Below, in pieces: positions 17,574 to 25,344 of a stretch of 64,000 bases of DNA. The first letter of the stretch is position 1. Each line of letters starts with the position of its first letter. The stretch covers positions 744,001 to 808,000 of the forward strand of contig NZ_CP127174.1 of NCBI RefSeq assembly GCF_030273315.1, written 5' to 3'. The notes under the pieces are model-generated. The model made no database searches. It had not been told where the DNA came from and saw only the letters and a list, made by a program, of their open reading frames with translations. The DNA comes from Natrialbaceae archaeon AArc-T1-2 (lineage in GTDB: Archaea > Halobacteriota > Halobacteria > Halobacteriales > Natrialbaceae). Position numbers and translations under genes: made by a program.

Positions 17574-18698
17574 ATGGAGGTTTCAGACGAGCAACAGCTC
17601 ATCCAGGAGACGGTGCGGGCGTTCGTCGACGAGCGAGTCCGTCCCGTCGTCGACGAGGCCGACGAGAGCCAGACGTTTCCAGAGGACGTCTGGGACGCAC
17701 TCGCGGAACTCGATCTGACCGGTCTGACGGTCCCCGAATCCTACGGCGGGTTCGACGCCGATGGGCTGACGAAAAGCATCGTCAACGAGGAACTCGCGTA
17801 CGGACACCTCTCGATTGCGACCGCACTCTCCGTACACTCGCTCACGACGTCGTGTATCGCCGAGTTCGGCTCCGACGAACAGAAAGAGCGGTGGCTCCCC
17901 GAGATGACGACCGGACGTCCGGTCGGTGCGTTCGCGCTGTCGGAGGCCGACGCCGGCTCGAATCCCGCGGAAATGACCACCGAAGCCCGGAGAGCGGGCG
18001 ACGAGTACGTCATCGAGGGACAGAAACAGTGGATCACCAACGGTCAGCGTGCGGGCGTCGTCGTCCTCTTCGCCAAGACCGACCGCGACGATCCGGACAC
18101 CGTCACGCAGTTTCTCGTTCCCGCGGACGTCGACGGCCTCGAGGTCGGCAAGAAAGAGGACAAACTGGGACTGCGTGCCAGCGACACGACGACGCTGCTT
18201 TTCGACGACGTTCGGATCCCCGCCGAAAACCGGCTAACGGCGGTCGGCGAGGGGCTGAAAGCGGCCTTTTCGATCCTGACCGGGGGACGTATCGCCATCG
18301 CCAGCCAGGCCGTCGGCCTCGCGCAGGCGGCGCTGGACGACGCCGTTGCCTACGCCAACGAACGCGAGCAGTTCGGCGAGCCCATCATCGAACACCAGGC
18401 CATCGCCCACAAGCTCGCTGACATGCAGACGAACGTCCAGGCCGCACGGCTGCTTACCCGCGATGCCGCCCGGAAAAACGACGACGCCCTCGATCCGATG
18501 GCCGCGAGCATGGCGAAGTACTTCGCCAGCGAGACCGCCGTCGAGGTCGCGAACGAGGCAGTGCAAGTCCACGGCGGCTACGGCTACACCAAAGACTTCG
18601 ACGTCGAACGCTACTACCGCGACGCCAAGGTCACGACGATCTACGAAGGGACCTCGGAAATTCAGCAGACGATCATCGCTCGGCACCTGAAAGAGTGA
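17574..18698 (+). CDS. Acyl-CoA dehydrogenase
   Basis: The product has 374 residues, full length for the family. It has the N-terminal helical domain, FALSEADAGSNPAEM (flavin/substrate loop), the middle beta domain with QKQWITNGQRAG, and the C-terminal helical domain with GRIAIASQAVGLAQAAL. VHGGYGYTKDFDVERYYRDA and TTIYEGTSEIQQTIIAR include the catalytic Glu (YEG). It oxidises acyl-CoA to enoyl-CoA with FAD; electrons pass to electron-transfer flavoprotein. The chain-length preference is unknown and no other beta-oxidation genes are adjacent. An 85-bp palindromic repeat starts 31 bp downstream. Confidence 0.93.
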   Translation: MEVSDEQQLIQETVRAFVDERVRPVVDEADESQTFPEDVWDALAELDLTGLTVPESYGGFDADGLTKSIVNEELAYGHLSIATALSVHSLTTSCIAEFGSDEQKERWLPEMTTGRPVGAFALSEADAGSNPAEMTTEARRAGDEYVIEGQKQWITNGQRAGVVVLFAKTDRDDPDTVTQFLVPADVDGLEVGKKEDKLGLRASDTTTLLFDDVRIPAENRLTAVGEGLKAAFSILTGGRIAIASQAVGLAQAALDDAVAYANEREQFGEPIIEHQAIAHKLADMQTNVQAARLLTRDAARKNDDALDPMAASMAKYFASETAVEVANEAVQVHGGYGYTKDFDVERYYRDAKVTTIYEGTSEIQQTIIARHLKE

Positions 18699-18728
18699 CC
18701 CCCCGCAGCTGGGTGCTTTCGAGCGCGC

Positions 18729-18813
18729 TCATACGGGCCGCTGTACGTCAGTGCCGGCGAACCCACGACCTGTCTGTGATTTCGCCAGTACATCGGTACA
18801 GCAGTCAGTATCA
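18729..18813. repeat. 85-bp palindromic repeat, copy 2
   Basis: The edges read TCATACGG and CAGTATCA. It lies between two convergent genes. Its right edge contains the stop codon (TGA on the - strand, 18811-18813) of the membrane-protein gene. The arm CATCGGTACAGCAGTCAGTAT matches copies 1 and 3, while the central part has diverged. Confidence 0.7.
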
Positions 18814-19386
18814 CTCCTCGCTTTCGTCGTCACCGGTGGCGGCTCCCTCGAGCGACTCCTCCTCGTCGTCGGACTCGGCGTCGGTCGTCGACGGCCCCTC
18901 GTCCTCGATGCCGACCGCGGGTTCGAACTCGTCGATTGGTTCCCACTCGTCTTCCTCCGAGGAACGGAGCCGCCGCCGTAGGAGTACGATCGCGCCGACG
19001 ATCCCGAGGGCGACGAGTAGCCGTCGGAGACGGCTGCCACCTCCCTCGGTCGGTTCCTCACCGACGTCGACGTCAGCATGCTCATCTGCTGACTCCTCGT
19101 CCGACAGCTCTTCCGGTACGTCTTCGATGATTTCGGGCGTCTCCTCGTCCACCGACCGCTCCTCGAGTTCGCCGCTTCGGCGCGTGCCGACGAGGTAGCC
19201 CACCGCGGCACCGAGCCCGAGCACCGCACCCACTACCGGTAGCCGGCGTCTGCTCGCCCGCTCGGCGTCGGACTCCTCGACGGCCTCGACGATCGAATCC
19301 CGCATCGGTGACTCCATTCCCTTGCCGACGGCTTCTTTTACGACACGCTCGGAGAGGCGTTCGTCCTGTTGGCTCTTGTCGGACAT
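18811..19386 (-). CDS. Acidic membrane protein with two hydrophobic segments
   Basis: The product has 191 residues from the ATG at 19386 (MSDKSQQDERLSERVVKEAV). It has a charged N-terminal segment of about 50 residues, a first hydrophobic segment (VVGAVLGLGAAVGYLV), a long acidic linker, a second hydrophobic segment (LLVALGIVGAIVLL) followed by RRRLR, and a very acidic tail. A TATA-like CTATTTACA lies about 26 bp before the ATG. The stop codon is the edge of palindromic repeat copy 2, so its C-terminus may have been set by that element. Function unknown. Confidence 0.62.
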   Translation of the reverse strand: MSDKSQQDERLSERVVKEAVGKGMESPMRDSIVEAVEESDAERASRRRLPVVGAVLGLGAAVGYLVGTRRSGELEERSVDEETPEIIEDVPEELSDEESADEHADVDVGEEPTEGGGSRLRRLLVALGIVGAIVLLRRRLRSSEEDEWEPIDEFEPAVGIEDEGPSTTDAESDDEEESLEGAATGDDESEE

Positions 19387-19696
19387 ATCGTGGTCGACGA
19401 CAACACTGTAAATAGTTCTGTCCAACGTTTCGATTATTTTTTGCAGACAGTAATCCGTTACTCGCTACCTAACGACGTCGTTCCGAGCGACAATCGCCGA
19501 CTACCCACCGTTCGCCGTCCGGGAACGTCGTCGGCGGAATCGACTCCCGTGCCGGGCCGGTTCGAAACCTCGAGCCGAGGCGGACAGTCGTCGGAGACAG
19601 TCCGACCTCGGAACTGGCTACGTGACGGTTTGTGTGGCTGCAACCGTGCTAGCTAATGCCTTCCATAACGAAACGGGTAGAGTCCAACGTGGTGGT
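19387..19696. other. Divergent intergenic region
   Basis: These 310 bp hold the promoters of the two divergent membrane-protein genes: CTATTTACA on the - strand at 19407-19415, and CCATAACGAAAC on the + strand near 19663, about 30 bp before the ATG at 19697. Nothing else is recognisable between them. Confidence 0.45.
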
Positions 19697-20362
19697 ATGA
19701 GCGTCATTCGACGGCCGGGCATGCTCGGTCGAACGACACAGCGCCGCCTCGTCGGAACGACGGCAGCACTGTCGGCCGCGCTGGTCGAGACGCTCGCCGT
19801 CGGCGCGTGGTTCGTTCTCGTCACGGAAGCACGAACGGTCTCGACGGCGATGGCCGGTCTCGGTGTTCTCTTCTGTGGTTCGTTGCTCCGGGTGAGCGTC
19901 TTCGGGGCGGCGACGAAACAGCCCGTCGACGTGTTGCGTCCGCGACGGCTCGTGGCCGTTCCCACCCTGGCGGGCTGTTGGCTCGTCTGGCTGCTCGTCG
20001 CCGAACGCGTGTCCGGACTCGCTGGAATCGGCGTCGCCAGCGTCGTCCTCGCGGCCGTCCTTACCGGTCAGTTCGCCCTCGAACGACGGGTGTTCCGCGT
20101 CGGTCGGGTATATGATACCGCCTCACACACGGGCCTCGTTCCGGTCCTGATCGCCGTTCCGGGCGTCCTCGTCGCCGTCGGTGCGACGGCCTTGCTCTCG
20201 ACGGCGTGGCTTCTCGACTGGACGCTCACGGCGACGGCGTTCTCGCTCGAGGGAATGACGCTCGTCCTCGAGCTCCAGTCACTTCACGCCGGCGTTCTCG
20301 CGTTCGGCTGTGCCTCGTTTCTCGCCCAGCAGCGGCGGTTGTACCGTCTTCTGACTTCGTAG
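19697..20362 (+). CDS. Multi-span membrane protein
   Basis: The product has 221 residues with about six hydrophobic segments, for example AALSAALVETLAVGAWFVLV, AVPTLAGCWLVWLLVA, GIGVASVVLAAVLTGQFAL and GLVPVLIAVPGVLVAVGATA. The positive residues between them (LERRVFRVGR, QQRRLYRLL) put some loops and the C-terminus in the cytoplasm. The ATG at 19697 follows a CCATAAC element at TATA distance. I recognise no family. Confidence 0.6.
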   Translation: MSVIRRPGMLGRTTQRRLVGTTAALSAALVETLAVGAWFVLVTEARTVSTAMAGLGVLFCGSLLRVSVFGAATKQPVDVLRPRRLVAVPTLAGCWLVWLLVAERVSGLAGIGVASVVLAAVLTGQFALERRVFRVGRVYDTASHTGLVPVLIAVPGVLVAVGATALLSTAWLLDWTLTATAFSLEGMTLVLELQSLHAGVLAFGCASFLAQQRRLYRLLTS

Positions 20363-20373
20363 CTGGCCACGCC

Positions 20374-20979
20374 CTACGCACCGACGTTCTGGTCGCTCTC
20401 GAACGAGTCCGGGTCCGGTTCGATGGCCGCGTACTCGACGGCTCGCCGACCGAGCGTGGCGACCCGCTGCTCGAGGCTCTCCTCGACGAACGCGCCGTCT
20501 TCGAACGCCTCGCTGGCGTTCGGAACGACCGCCTGGTGTGGGAGCACCCACGCGTTGAGCGCCCGGCAGACGGATCGCAGGTGCTCGAGGGTCGTCACCG
20601 GGAACGAGCCACCCGAGACGGCGAGCAGCCCTACCGTCTTGTCCTCGAACTCCTCGAAGCCACAGTAATCGAGTGCGGTCTTCAGCGGCGAGGAGTACGA
20701 GCCGTGATACATCGGCGAGCCCAGCAGGACCGAATCCGCCTCGCGTACGCGGGCGGCGAACGCGGCGGCGTCGCCGGCGTCCTCGCGGTCGACGTCGGCG
20801 TCGAAAAGCGGCAGTTCCCACTCGCGCAAATCGAGCAGTTCCGTCTCGGCACCCAGCCGGGACGCCTCCTCGAGGGCGCGCTCGAGGGCGAGCCGGGTGT
20901 AACTCTCCTCGCGCAGGCTGCCACAGATCGCGACCACGCGAACGGACTCTCCACTCCCATCCGAATCGGTCTCTGTCAC
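20374..20979 (-). CDS. NADPH-dependent FMN reductase family protein
   Basis: The product has 201 residues with a flavodoxin-like fold. The FMN phosphate loop is VVAICGSLREESYTRLAL, the second loop is LLGSPMYHGSYSSPLKTALD, and the third is VGLLAVSGGSFPVTTLEHL. Such enzymes reduce FMN, quinones or azo compounds with NAD(P)H. The gene follows the stranded native 3' end of mutY on the same strand, so it was probably the original downstream neighbour of mutY. Confidence 0.88.
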   Translation of the reverse strand: MTETDSDGSGESVRVVAICGSLREESYTRLALERALEEASRLGAETELLDLREWELPLFDADVDREDAGDAAAFAARVREADSVLLGSPMYHGSYSSPLKTALDYCGFEEFEDKTVGLLAVSGGSFPVTTLEHLRSVCRALNAWVLPHQAVVPNASEAFEDGAFVEESLEQRVATLGRRAVEYAAIEPDPDSFESDQNVGA

Positions 20980-21037
20980 GGTCGACCACTCGACTCCCCA
21001 CGTGAAAAACCCCGCCGGCGGGCCGTCGGCGGACCGG

Positions 21038-21490
21038 TCAGCGACGGAGCCGTGCGACCGTCTCCTCGCTGCCGTCCTCGAGGGTGACCAGCCCGTCCTC
21101 GGCCAGGTCCTCGAGTAGCCCTCGCAGCCACGACCGGCCGTACTCGCCGTCGGGGGCGTAATCGACTCAGATCCGGTGGCCGAGCGCGTCGAGCTCGAGG
21201 TCGTCGTACTCCCGAAGCGTGGCGATCACCCGACCCCGGAACTGGCGACGGCTCCCCTCGAACCTGGGCTGGGTGGGGACGTCGGGCGCAGTGAAGTCGC
21301 CGGTGGCGTAGGCGGTACACCACTCGCGCCAGGGACAGCCGACCTCGTCACAGCGAGGAGTCTGCTGACAGGCGACGCCGCCCAGTTCCATGATCGCGTT
21401 GTTCCAGACGCGTGACTCGCCGGCGGGCATGAGCTCGTTCGCTGCTCGCTCGAAGGCCCGATCGTCATCCGGGACGTCGAAGGCGCGATA
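21038..21490 (-). pseudogene. mutY: Native 3' half of mutY, separated from its 5' half
   Basis: Read on the - strand this begins at YRAFDVPDDDRAF and runs through ELMPAGESRVWNNAIMELG and the cysteine cluster CQQTPRCDEVGCPWREWC to the natural C-terminus. It aligns residue for residue with the second half of the intact MutY at 25345-26274. It has no start of its own, is cut off at GCGCGATA (21483-21490), and carries a nonsense codon (TGA, 21167-21169) where the intact copy has CGA. Its GC content is high, like the surrounding genes and like the 5' half at 25796-26274. It is therefore best read as the original 3' end of mutY, now decaying. Confidence 0.85.
21483..21490. repeat. Direct repeat GCGCGATA, left boundary of the mutY island
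   Basis: This 8-bp sequence lies in the YRA codons of the stranded mutY fragment. The same 8 bases in the same orientation and at the same mutY codons are at 25796-25803. The pair marks the two edges of the inserted segment, with a spacing of 4313 bp. Confidence 0.65.
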
Positions 21491-21588
21491 TTTGCGGAAA
21501 TATATTGGTCGTGTCCCAAACTCGTCTAGAGTCGTAACTGACTCCTGTGGAAACAGGGTCACCTCTGGTACCTACCCCGAAGTGACCC

Positions 21589-23014
21589 ATGCACGCCACA
21601 ATCGACGCGCAAGTCACGGTTAGCATCGACTTAGACAAAACGCTACCGCTTGCCACTCTCGCTGAATCTCTCACAGAGCTTCACCTCGAGGCGACGATCC
21701 TCGAGGAGCTTGTCAAAAGCCTCGACGAGCGCCTCGTCGAGGCGTACTGTGGGGAGAAACACGCGCGCGGAAACGGCGATCGCCGTTTCCAGCGCGCCGG
21801 AACCACAACACGAACAGCTGTGACAACCGCAGGAGAGCACGAATTTTCCCTTCATCACGTCAAAGACACCGCTGCCACCGGTGACGATCCTACCTACTTC
21901 CGCCCTCTCGAAGATCTCATCAAATTCGACGGGCAGCGCATCTATCAAGAGGATATTTCGCTCCAGAGTACCGAACTCGCTACGTCGCTCAGCTTTCGTG
22001 ATGCCGTTGCCCACGGCGACGGCTTCACTCCGATGCCTTCGAGAACCACGATCAACCGCCGAGTCCGTGAGTACGGCAGCAAACTCGGTGACTTCGTTCG
22101 TGATCGGCTTCCTGGGACGAATGCAGACACTGTCGTTCCTGACGGAACGAAGTGTCATAGCCAGGACGATCACTGCACGTACCACGACGTCAACGTCACT
22201 CTCGGACAGATCACCGAAGACAACGCGGAAACCACGCTCTTAGACGTCAATGTCAACGAACCGTGGGACGATACAGCAGAAGATCTCGAAGAGAACGAGG
22301 CGATCACTGACGACGCGACGGTCGTCAGTGACGCCGAGGAATCCCTCGTCGACGCCTTCGAGACCAGCTATCGATCTCATCAGCTCGATCTCGTTCATGT
22401 CGGTCGAACGCTTGGATACAAGCTGTGGAAGGACGGTACCTTTTCGCTCGAAACGCGGAAAGCGATCGCCTCAGACGTCACAAACGACTTGTTCCATCTG
22501 AAAAACTCGGTTGCGCTCCATGCACCGAGGAATGAGCGTTTGGCGATCCGCGAGCGGATCGACCAAACGCTCGAGAACCTCACGAAGGAGGCGTGGCGCT
22601 TAGTGGCGTTCAAAGCCTGAACTGATGGGTGAAACCGAGTGCGGTTGACCGGTTTCACTCATCAGTCGACGCTTGGAACGGTACTTAGAGCAACAGGACT
22701 CTCCAAAAGCAGCGGCGTACCTCCGAAAATGGGCACAAGCAACCGTCACATTCGCCGAACTCGCACTCGAGGGACAAGAGGTTCTGTGGACATCGAACGT
22801 GGTTGAACGAGCCATGGGCGAAATCTCGAAGCGGTGTAAAAACCAGTGGATGAGATGGACAGAGTCCGGCTTAGAATCGCTCCTCTGGCTCAATCTCGTG
22901 AGATATGCCGATTCCGAGCAGTTCGCGGCGTTCGCCGACGAACTGCTCGAGCGTTCAGCCAAAACAGCCATGACATTGGAGGTGTCAGTTGACGCTACCA
23001 GAGGCGAACTCTAG
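21589..23014 (+). pseudogene. ISH6-type transposase, broken by a frameshifting insertion
   Basis: The first reading frame (21589-22620) begins MHATIDAQVTVSIDLDKTLP and contains the family blocks YCGEKHARGNGDRRFQRAGT, PDGTKCHSQDDH and DATVVSDAEESLVDAF. The second (to 23014, frame +1) contains SPKAAAYLRKWAQATVTFAE and SNVVERAMGEISKRCKNQWM and ends at the right inverted repeat. Both parts match one ISH6-family transposase of about 450 residues. The break lies between EAWRL and ERYLEQQ, where a 73-bp palindromic insertion adds a stop and shifts the frame. The protein is very probably inactive unless frameshifted. Confidence 0.85.
22602..22674. repeat. 73-bp palindromic insertion inside the transposase gene
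   Basis: The insertion is flanked by the 5-bp direct repeat CGCTT (22597-22601 and 22670-22674). Inside it are 17-bp inverted-repeat arms with one mismatch (22621-22637, ACTGATGGGTGAAACCG; 22650-22666) around a 12-bp loop. It has no coding capacity. The structure looks like a very small non-autonomous element or a hairpin-type insertion, but its full end sequences are not symmetrical. Confidence 0.5.
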
Positions 23015-23955
23015 ACGAGTTTGTGACGGGACCAGTAGCTATCCGCGAGTTTCTTGTATGCCCAGGGATCCTCGGGATACTCCTCGATGAGCGCCTCGAA
23101 CTCGGCCCTGCTGTCAGCGGTTCTACCCAGTTCCGCGAGCGAGTCGGCGACGAAGTGGCGAAAGTCGAGAAGAAACTCGTCGTCTGCGTCCGGAAACTGC
23201 TCGCAGACCTCCCGGCAGAACTCGAGTCGGTGCTCGTGATACGCCGGATCGTTCTCAGCGACGGTGGCAAGATCGCTATCGAGCGTTCGAATGAACGCCT
23301 CGAGTGAGAGAAACGTCGGTAATGTTCGGTCTGCCTCTCCGATGGTCGTACTGTCGTCGGGTATGACGGCGAGGATGTACTCCCAAGCAGTTAGCCACTG
23401 ATCGCAGGCCTCAGCGCGGTTTCCCTTCTCCCGGAGATCGCGTCCCTCCTGTACGAAGTCGTATATCCGTTCTTCATTCGGAACCTCGGGTGCCCAGCGC
23501 TCACAGAGTTCCTGTGCCGCCATCCAGATAAAGTCCTGATCGTAGCCTGTGGCATCGACCTCGTATTCGGCTTCCCACTGCTCAGAGAGTGTCGTCGCCG
23601 AAGCGAGGTCTTCTGCTCGGTCCCGAAACGCCGCCTCGTTTGTTTCGATGCCGTGATCCGCGAGCTTCTCAACGATTTCGTCCGTCGAGAGTGCTTCGAC
23701 ATCACTGAGTTCCCACGCATCTGCAGGATAGGTACCGTCTGTTGCATTGGCTGTTCGTTGCTCACGCTGGATGGATTGACTGGCGTCCGTGTCTGCGTCG
23801 TTACTGCTCTCATCTACGCCGTGTTCGTCGACGTATTGCTCGACACGCTTTCGATCGATTCGGCTCAGTTCGTCACGTTCGTGGGACTCGTAGAGATGCT
23901 CTCGGAGCGCAGTCTTCTCATCGAAAGTTTGTTCGCAGTAGCGACAGTCGCTCAT
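23011..23955 (-). CDS. C2H2 zinc-finger protein with helical-repeat body, 3' end cut by the IS
   Basis: The product has 314 residues from the ATG at 23955. A C2H2 finger forms the N-terminus (CRYCEQTFDEKTALREHLYESH spans residues 4-25; C4, C7, H20, H25). A charged linker follows, then a helical region with tetratricopeptide-like segments (EEYPEDPWAYKKLADSYW near the end, EGRDLREKGNRAEACDQW in the middle). The last residues, SRHKLV, are encoded by the inverted repeat of the ISH6-type element, so the natural C-terminus has been lost. Codon use is less GC-rich than in the flanking chromosome. It is part of the mutY island. Function unknown; the finger suggests nucleic-acid or protein binding. 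Confidence 0.65.
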   Translation of the reverse strand: MSDCRYCEQTFDEKTALREHLYESHERDELSRIDRKRVEQYVDEHGVDESSNDADTDASQSIQREQRTANATDGTYPADAWELSDVEALSTDEIVEKLADHGIETNEAAFRDRAEDLASATTLSEQWEAEYEVDATGYDQDFIWMAAQELCERWAPEVPNEERIYDFVQEGRDLREKGNRAEACDQWLTAWEYILAVIPDDSTTIGEADRTLPTFLSLEAFIRTLDSDLATVAENDPAYHEHRLEFCREVCEQFPDADDEFLLDFRHFVADSLAELGRTADSRAEFEALIEEYPEDPWAYKKLADSYWSRHKLV

Positions 23956-24064
23956 TGGTCGAAATACGTAGGGAGGGCGGTAAAACAACTGGTGTCAATG
24001 GGACATCCCCGACAAAGCGGCCAAGAATCATTGTGGCCTGTGATATAGTCTCCACCAAAGAACC

Positions 24065-24110
24065 ACCTTACCAATCGATTCGAAGGAGGATTCCAATCAT
24101 TTGGTAAGGT
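24065..24110. promoter_or_regulatory. Perfect 10-bp inverted repeat before the Fic/Doc-like gene
   Basis: The arms are ACCTTACCAA (24065-24074) and TTGGTAAGGT (24101-24110), with a 26-bp spacer. The right arm ends 54 bp before the ATG at 24165, and AT-rich promoter-like sequence (GTGTTTTAATTACC) follows it. The position suits an operator for self-regulation, as is common for toxin-type genes. Confidence 0.45.
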
Positions 24111-24164
24111 AAGTACTTTAGAACGAAGTGTGTTTTAATTACCTTCACGGGCTACGTCTATTGG

Positions 24165-25010
24165 ATGACTGCCTACATCTATTACCATTATCCAGATGAT
24201 CCCCAATACTCTCTCGCATACGTTACTCAGGATCAAGACGAAATAACCGCTGGACAGAACGCAATTATTGAGCGTTATGAGCTTGATGAAGAGTTCTTCG
24301 TGTTGTATACGAATCAAGGGGCCAGTGGGACAGTCGAAAATCTCGACGATGATTTCGAAGATGCACTCGATGAGATGTCACCACAGAACCGGACGATAGC
24401 TATACGACTACTCCAGATTTTCGAAGAGATAATCGAAGAGAAAGAACTTGAAGAGGATGCAAAGCTCGAGATATACAAACAGATCGAACTTGAGCGGATC
24501 CCCGATGCGATCGACCGAATCAATTGGGACTGCGCAGCTGTCGATGTTGCTGGTCAGCTGATGTCTACCCTCATTCTCAAGCATGCGCTTCCCAATGCAA
24601 ATCATCGGACATCGATCAGTATGGCAAAGTGGTATCTAGAAAGTATCGAAACAGGATTCTCATTCCCGGAATTTGCCACTGAAGAGTACGACTGGAAGAA
24701 ATGGGTCAACGAGTATATTATCGAATCTAAGCGGATCCTCACTGTTCGACGAAATACCACGGCATTTTCTCTGCTTGCAGAATGGGGTTGTGACGTCGTC
24801 AAACGAAAGAACGATATTGAGATCAATCTCGCGGAGTATAATCTTGATCTGTCGCAGTCAGATGCCTACGAGTATTACGGGGACAAGCATACTGATCTCT
24901 GTACAGAGTTCCTTATTGAGTCGGTTACACGGGCTGGACACGATGAACTGATTAGTACTGATGGAATCAGTAAAATGGAATTTGTCACGTATCTCGAAGA
25001 GTCAGAATAG
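24165..25010 (+). CDS. Fic/Doc-like protein with divergent active-site motif
   Basis: The product has 281 residues encoded by clearly AT-richer DNA than the flanks, a sign of transfer. The central helix pair AAVDVAGQLMSTLILKHALP, then NANHRTSISMAKWYLE, resembles the Doc/Fic core, whose motif is HxFx(D/E)GN(K/G)R. Here it reads H140-A-L-P-N-A-N-H-R148, so the His, Asn and Arg are kept, the acidic residue is Asn and the Gly is Ala. Fic proteins transfer AMP, phosphate or other groups from nucleotides to proteins; Doc is a toxin that phosphorylates EF-Tu. The N-terminal part is acidic and helical. Activity with the changed motif is uncertain, and no clear antitoxin gene is adjacent. Confidence 0.5.
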   Translation: MTAYIYYHYPDDPQYSLAYVTQDQDEITAGQNAIIERYELDEEFFVLYTNQGASGTVENLDDDFEDALDEMSPQNRTIAIRLLQIFEEIIEEKELEEDAKLEIYKQIELERIPDAIDRINWDCAAVDVAGQLMSTLILKHALPNANHRTSISMAKWYLESIETGFSFPEFATEEYDWKKWVNEYIIESKRILTVRRNTTAFSLLAEWGCDVVKRKNDIEINLAEYNLDLSQSDAYEYYGDKHTDLCTEFLIESVTRAGHDELISTDGISKMEFVTYLEESE

Positions 25011-25344
25011 CGGCGCTAATCCTGAAGATGAGCGACTGTACGCCCGAGTTCACGGGCATGTTCGCTTTCGCCTACATCGTACCGCTCTTCTATTGAGCGG
25101 AGTCGTTCTTGGAAGGTCATTTGGTGAAGCCTCCAATAGCTCCTGTTCTAAAGGAGACGGTTCTGACATAAGAACGTTTTCCTAGCTCTTATACTTAGAA
25201 CCAGCCGGCCTTGCTTAGACATCAGTAACAACGTTCTTTGGCAGTCAAACAAGCTCGAATGTCGTGTGTAGGTTTCGTGGATAGATTGAGATTCAGACTA
25301 ATTTTACCTTGCGCCAATCCTGTTTCAGCATCAATAAACCGCAG
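25011..25344. other. Intergenic region of the island, with a possible 34-residue gene
   Basis: These 334 bp are AT-rich and lie between the Fic/Doc-like gene and mutY, which are convergent. On the - strand, 25016-25120 encodes 34 charged, helical residues (MTFQERLRSIEERYDVGESE...). Just upstream, in another frame, are residues MSEPSPLEQELLEASPN from an ATG near 25170, so a slightly longer gene may have suffered a frameshift. If real, it could be a small partner of the Fic/Doc-like protein, but the usual Fic-inhibitor motif (S/T)xxxE(G/N) is not evident. Confidence 0.25.

Larger units (their letters stand above)
21507..23033 (+). mobile_element. ISH6-type insertion sequence, degenerate
   Basis: The element is about 1.53 kb. 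Its ends are inverted repeats of 26 bp with three mismatches: 21507-21532 (GGTCGTGTCCCAAACTCG...) and 23008-23033, which both contain AAACTCGTCTAGAGT on the appropriate strand. The single transposase gene fills the interior. The 8 bp outside the left end (AATATATT) and the right end (AGTAGCTA) do not match, so there is no target-site duplication. That points to a deletion or recombination at one end after insertion. Confidence 0.82.

Noticed and set aside
21176-21623. Short + strand frames over the stranded mutY fragment
   Set aside because: They are antisense to a sequence that aligns well with MutY on the - strand.
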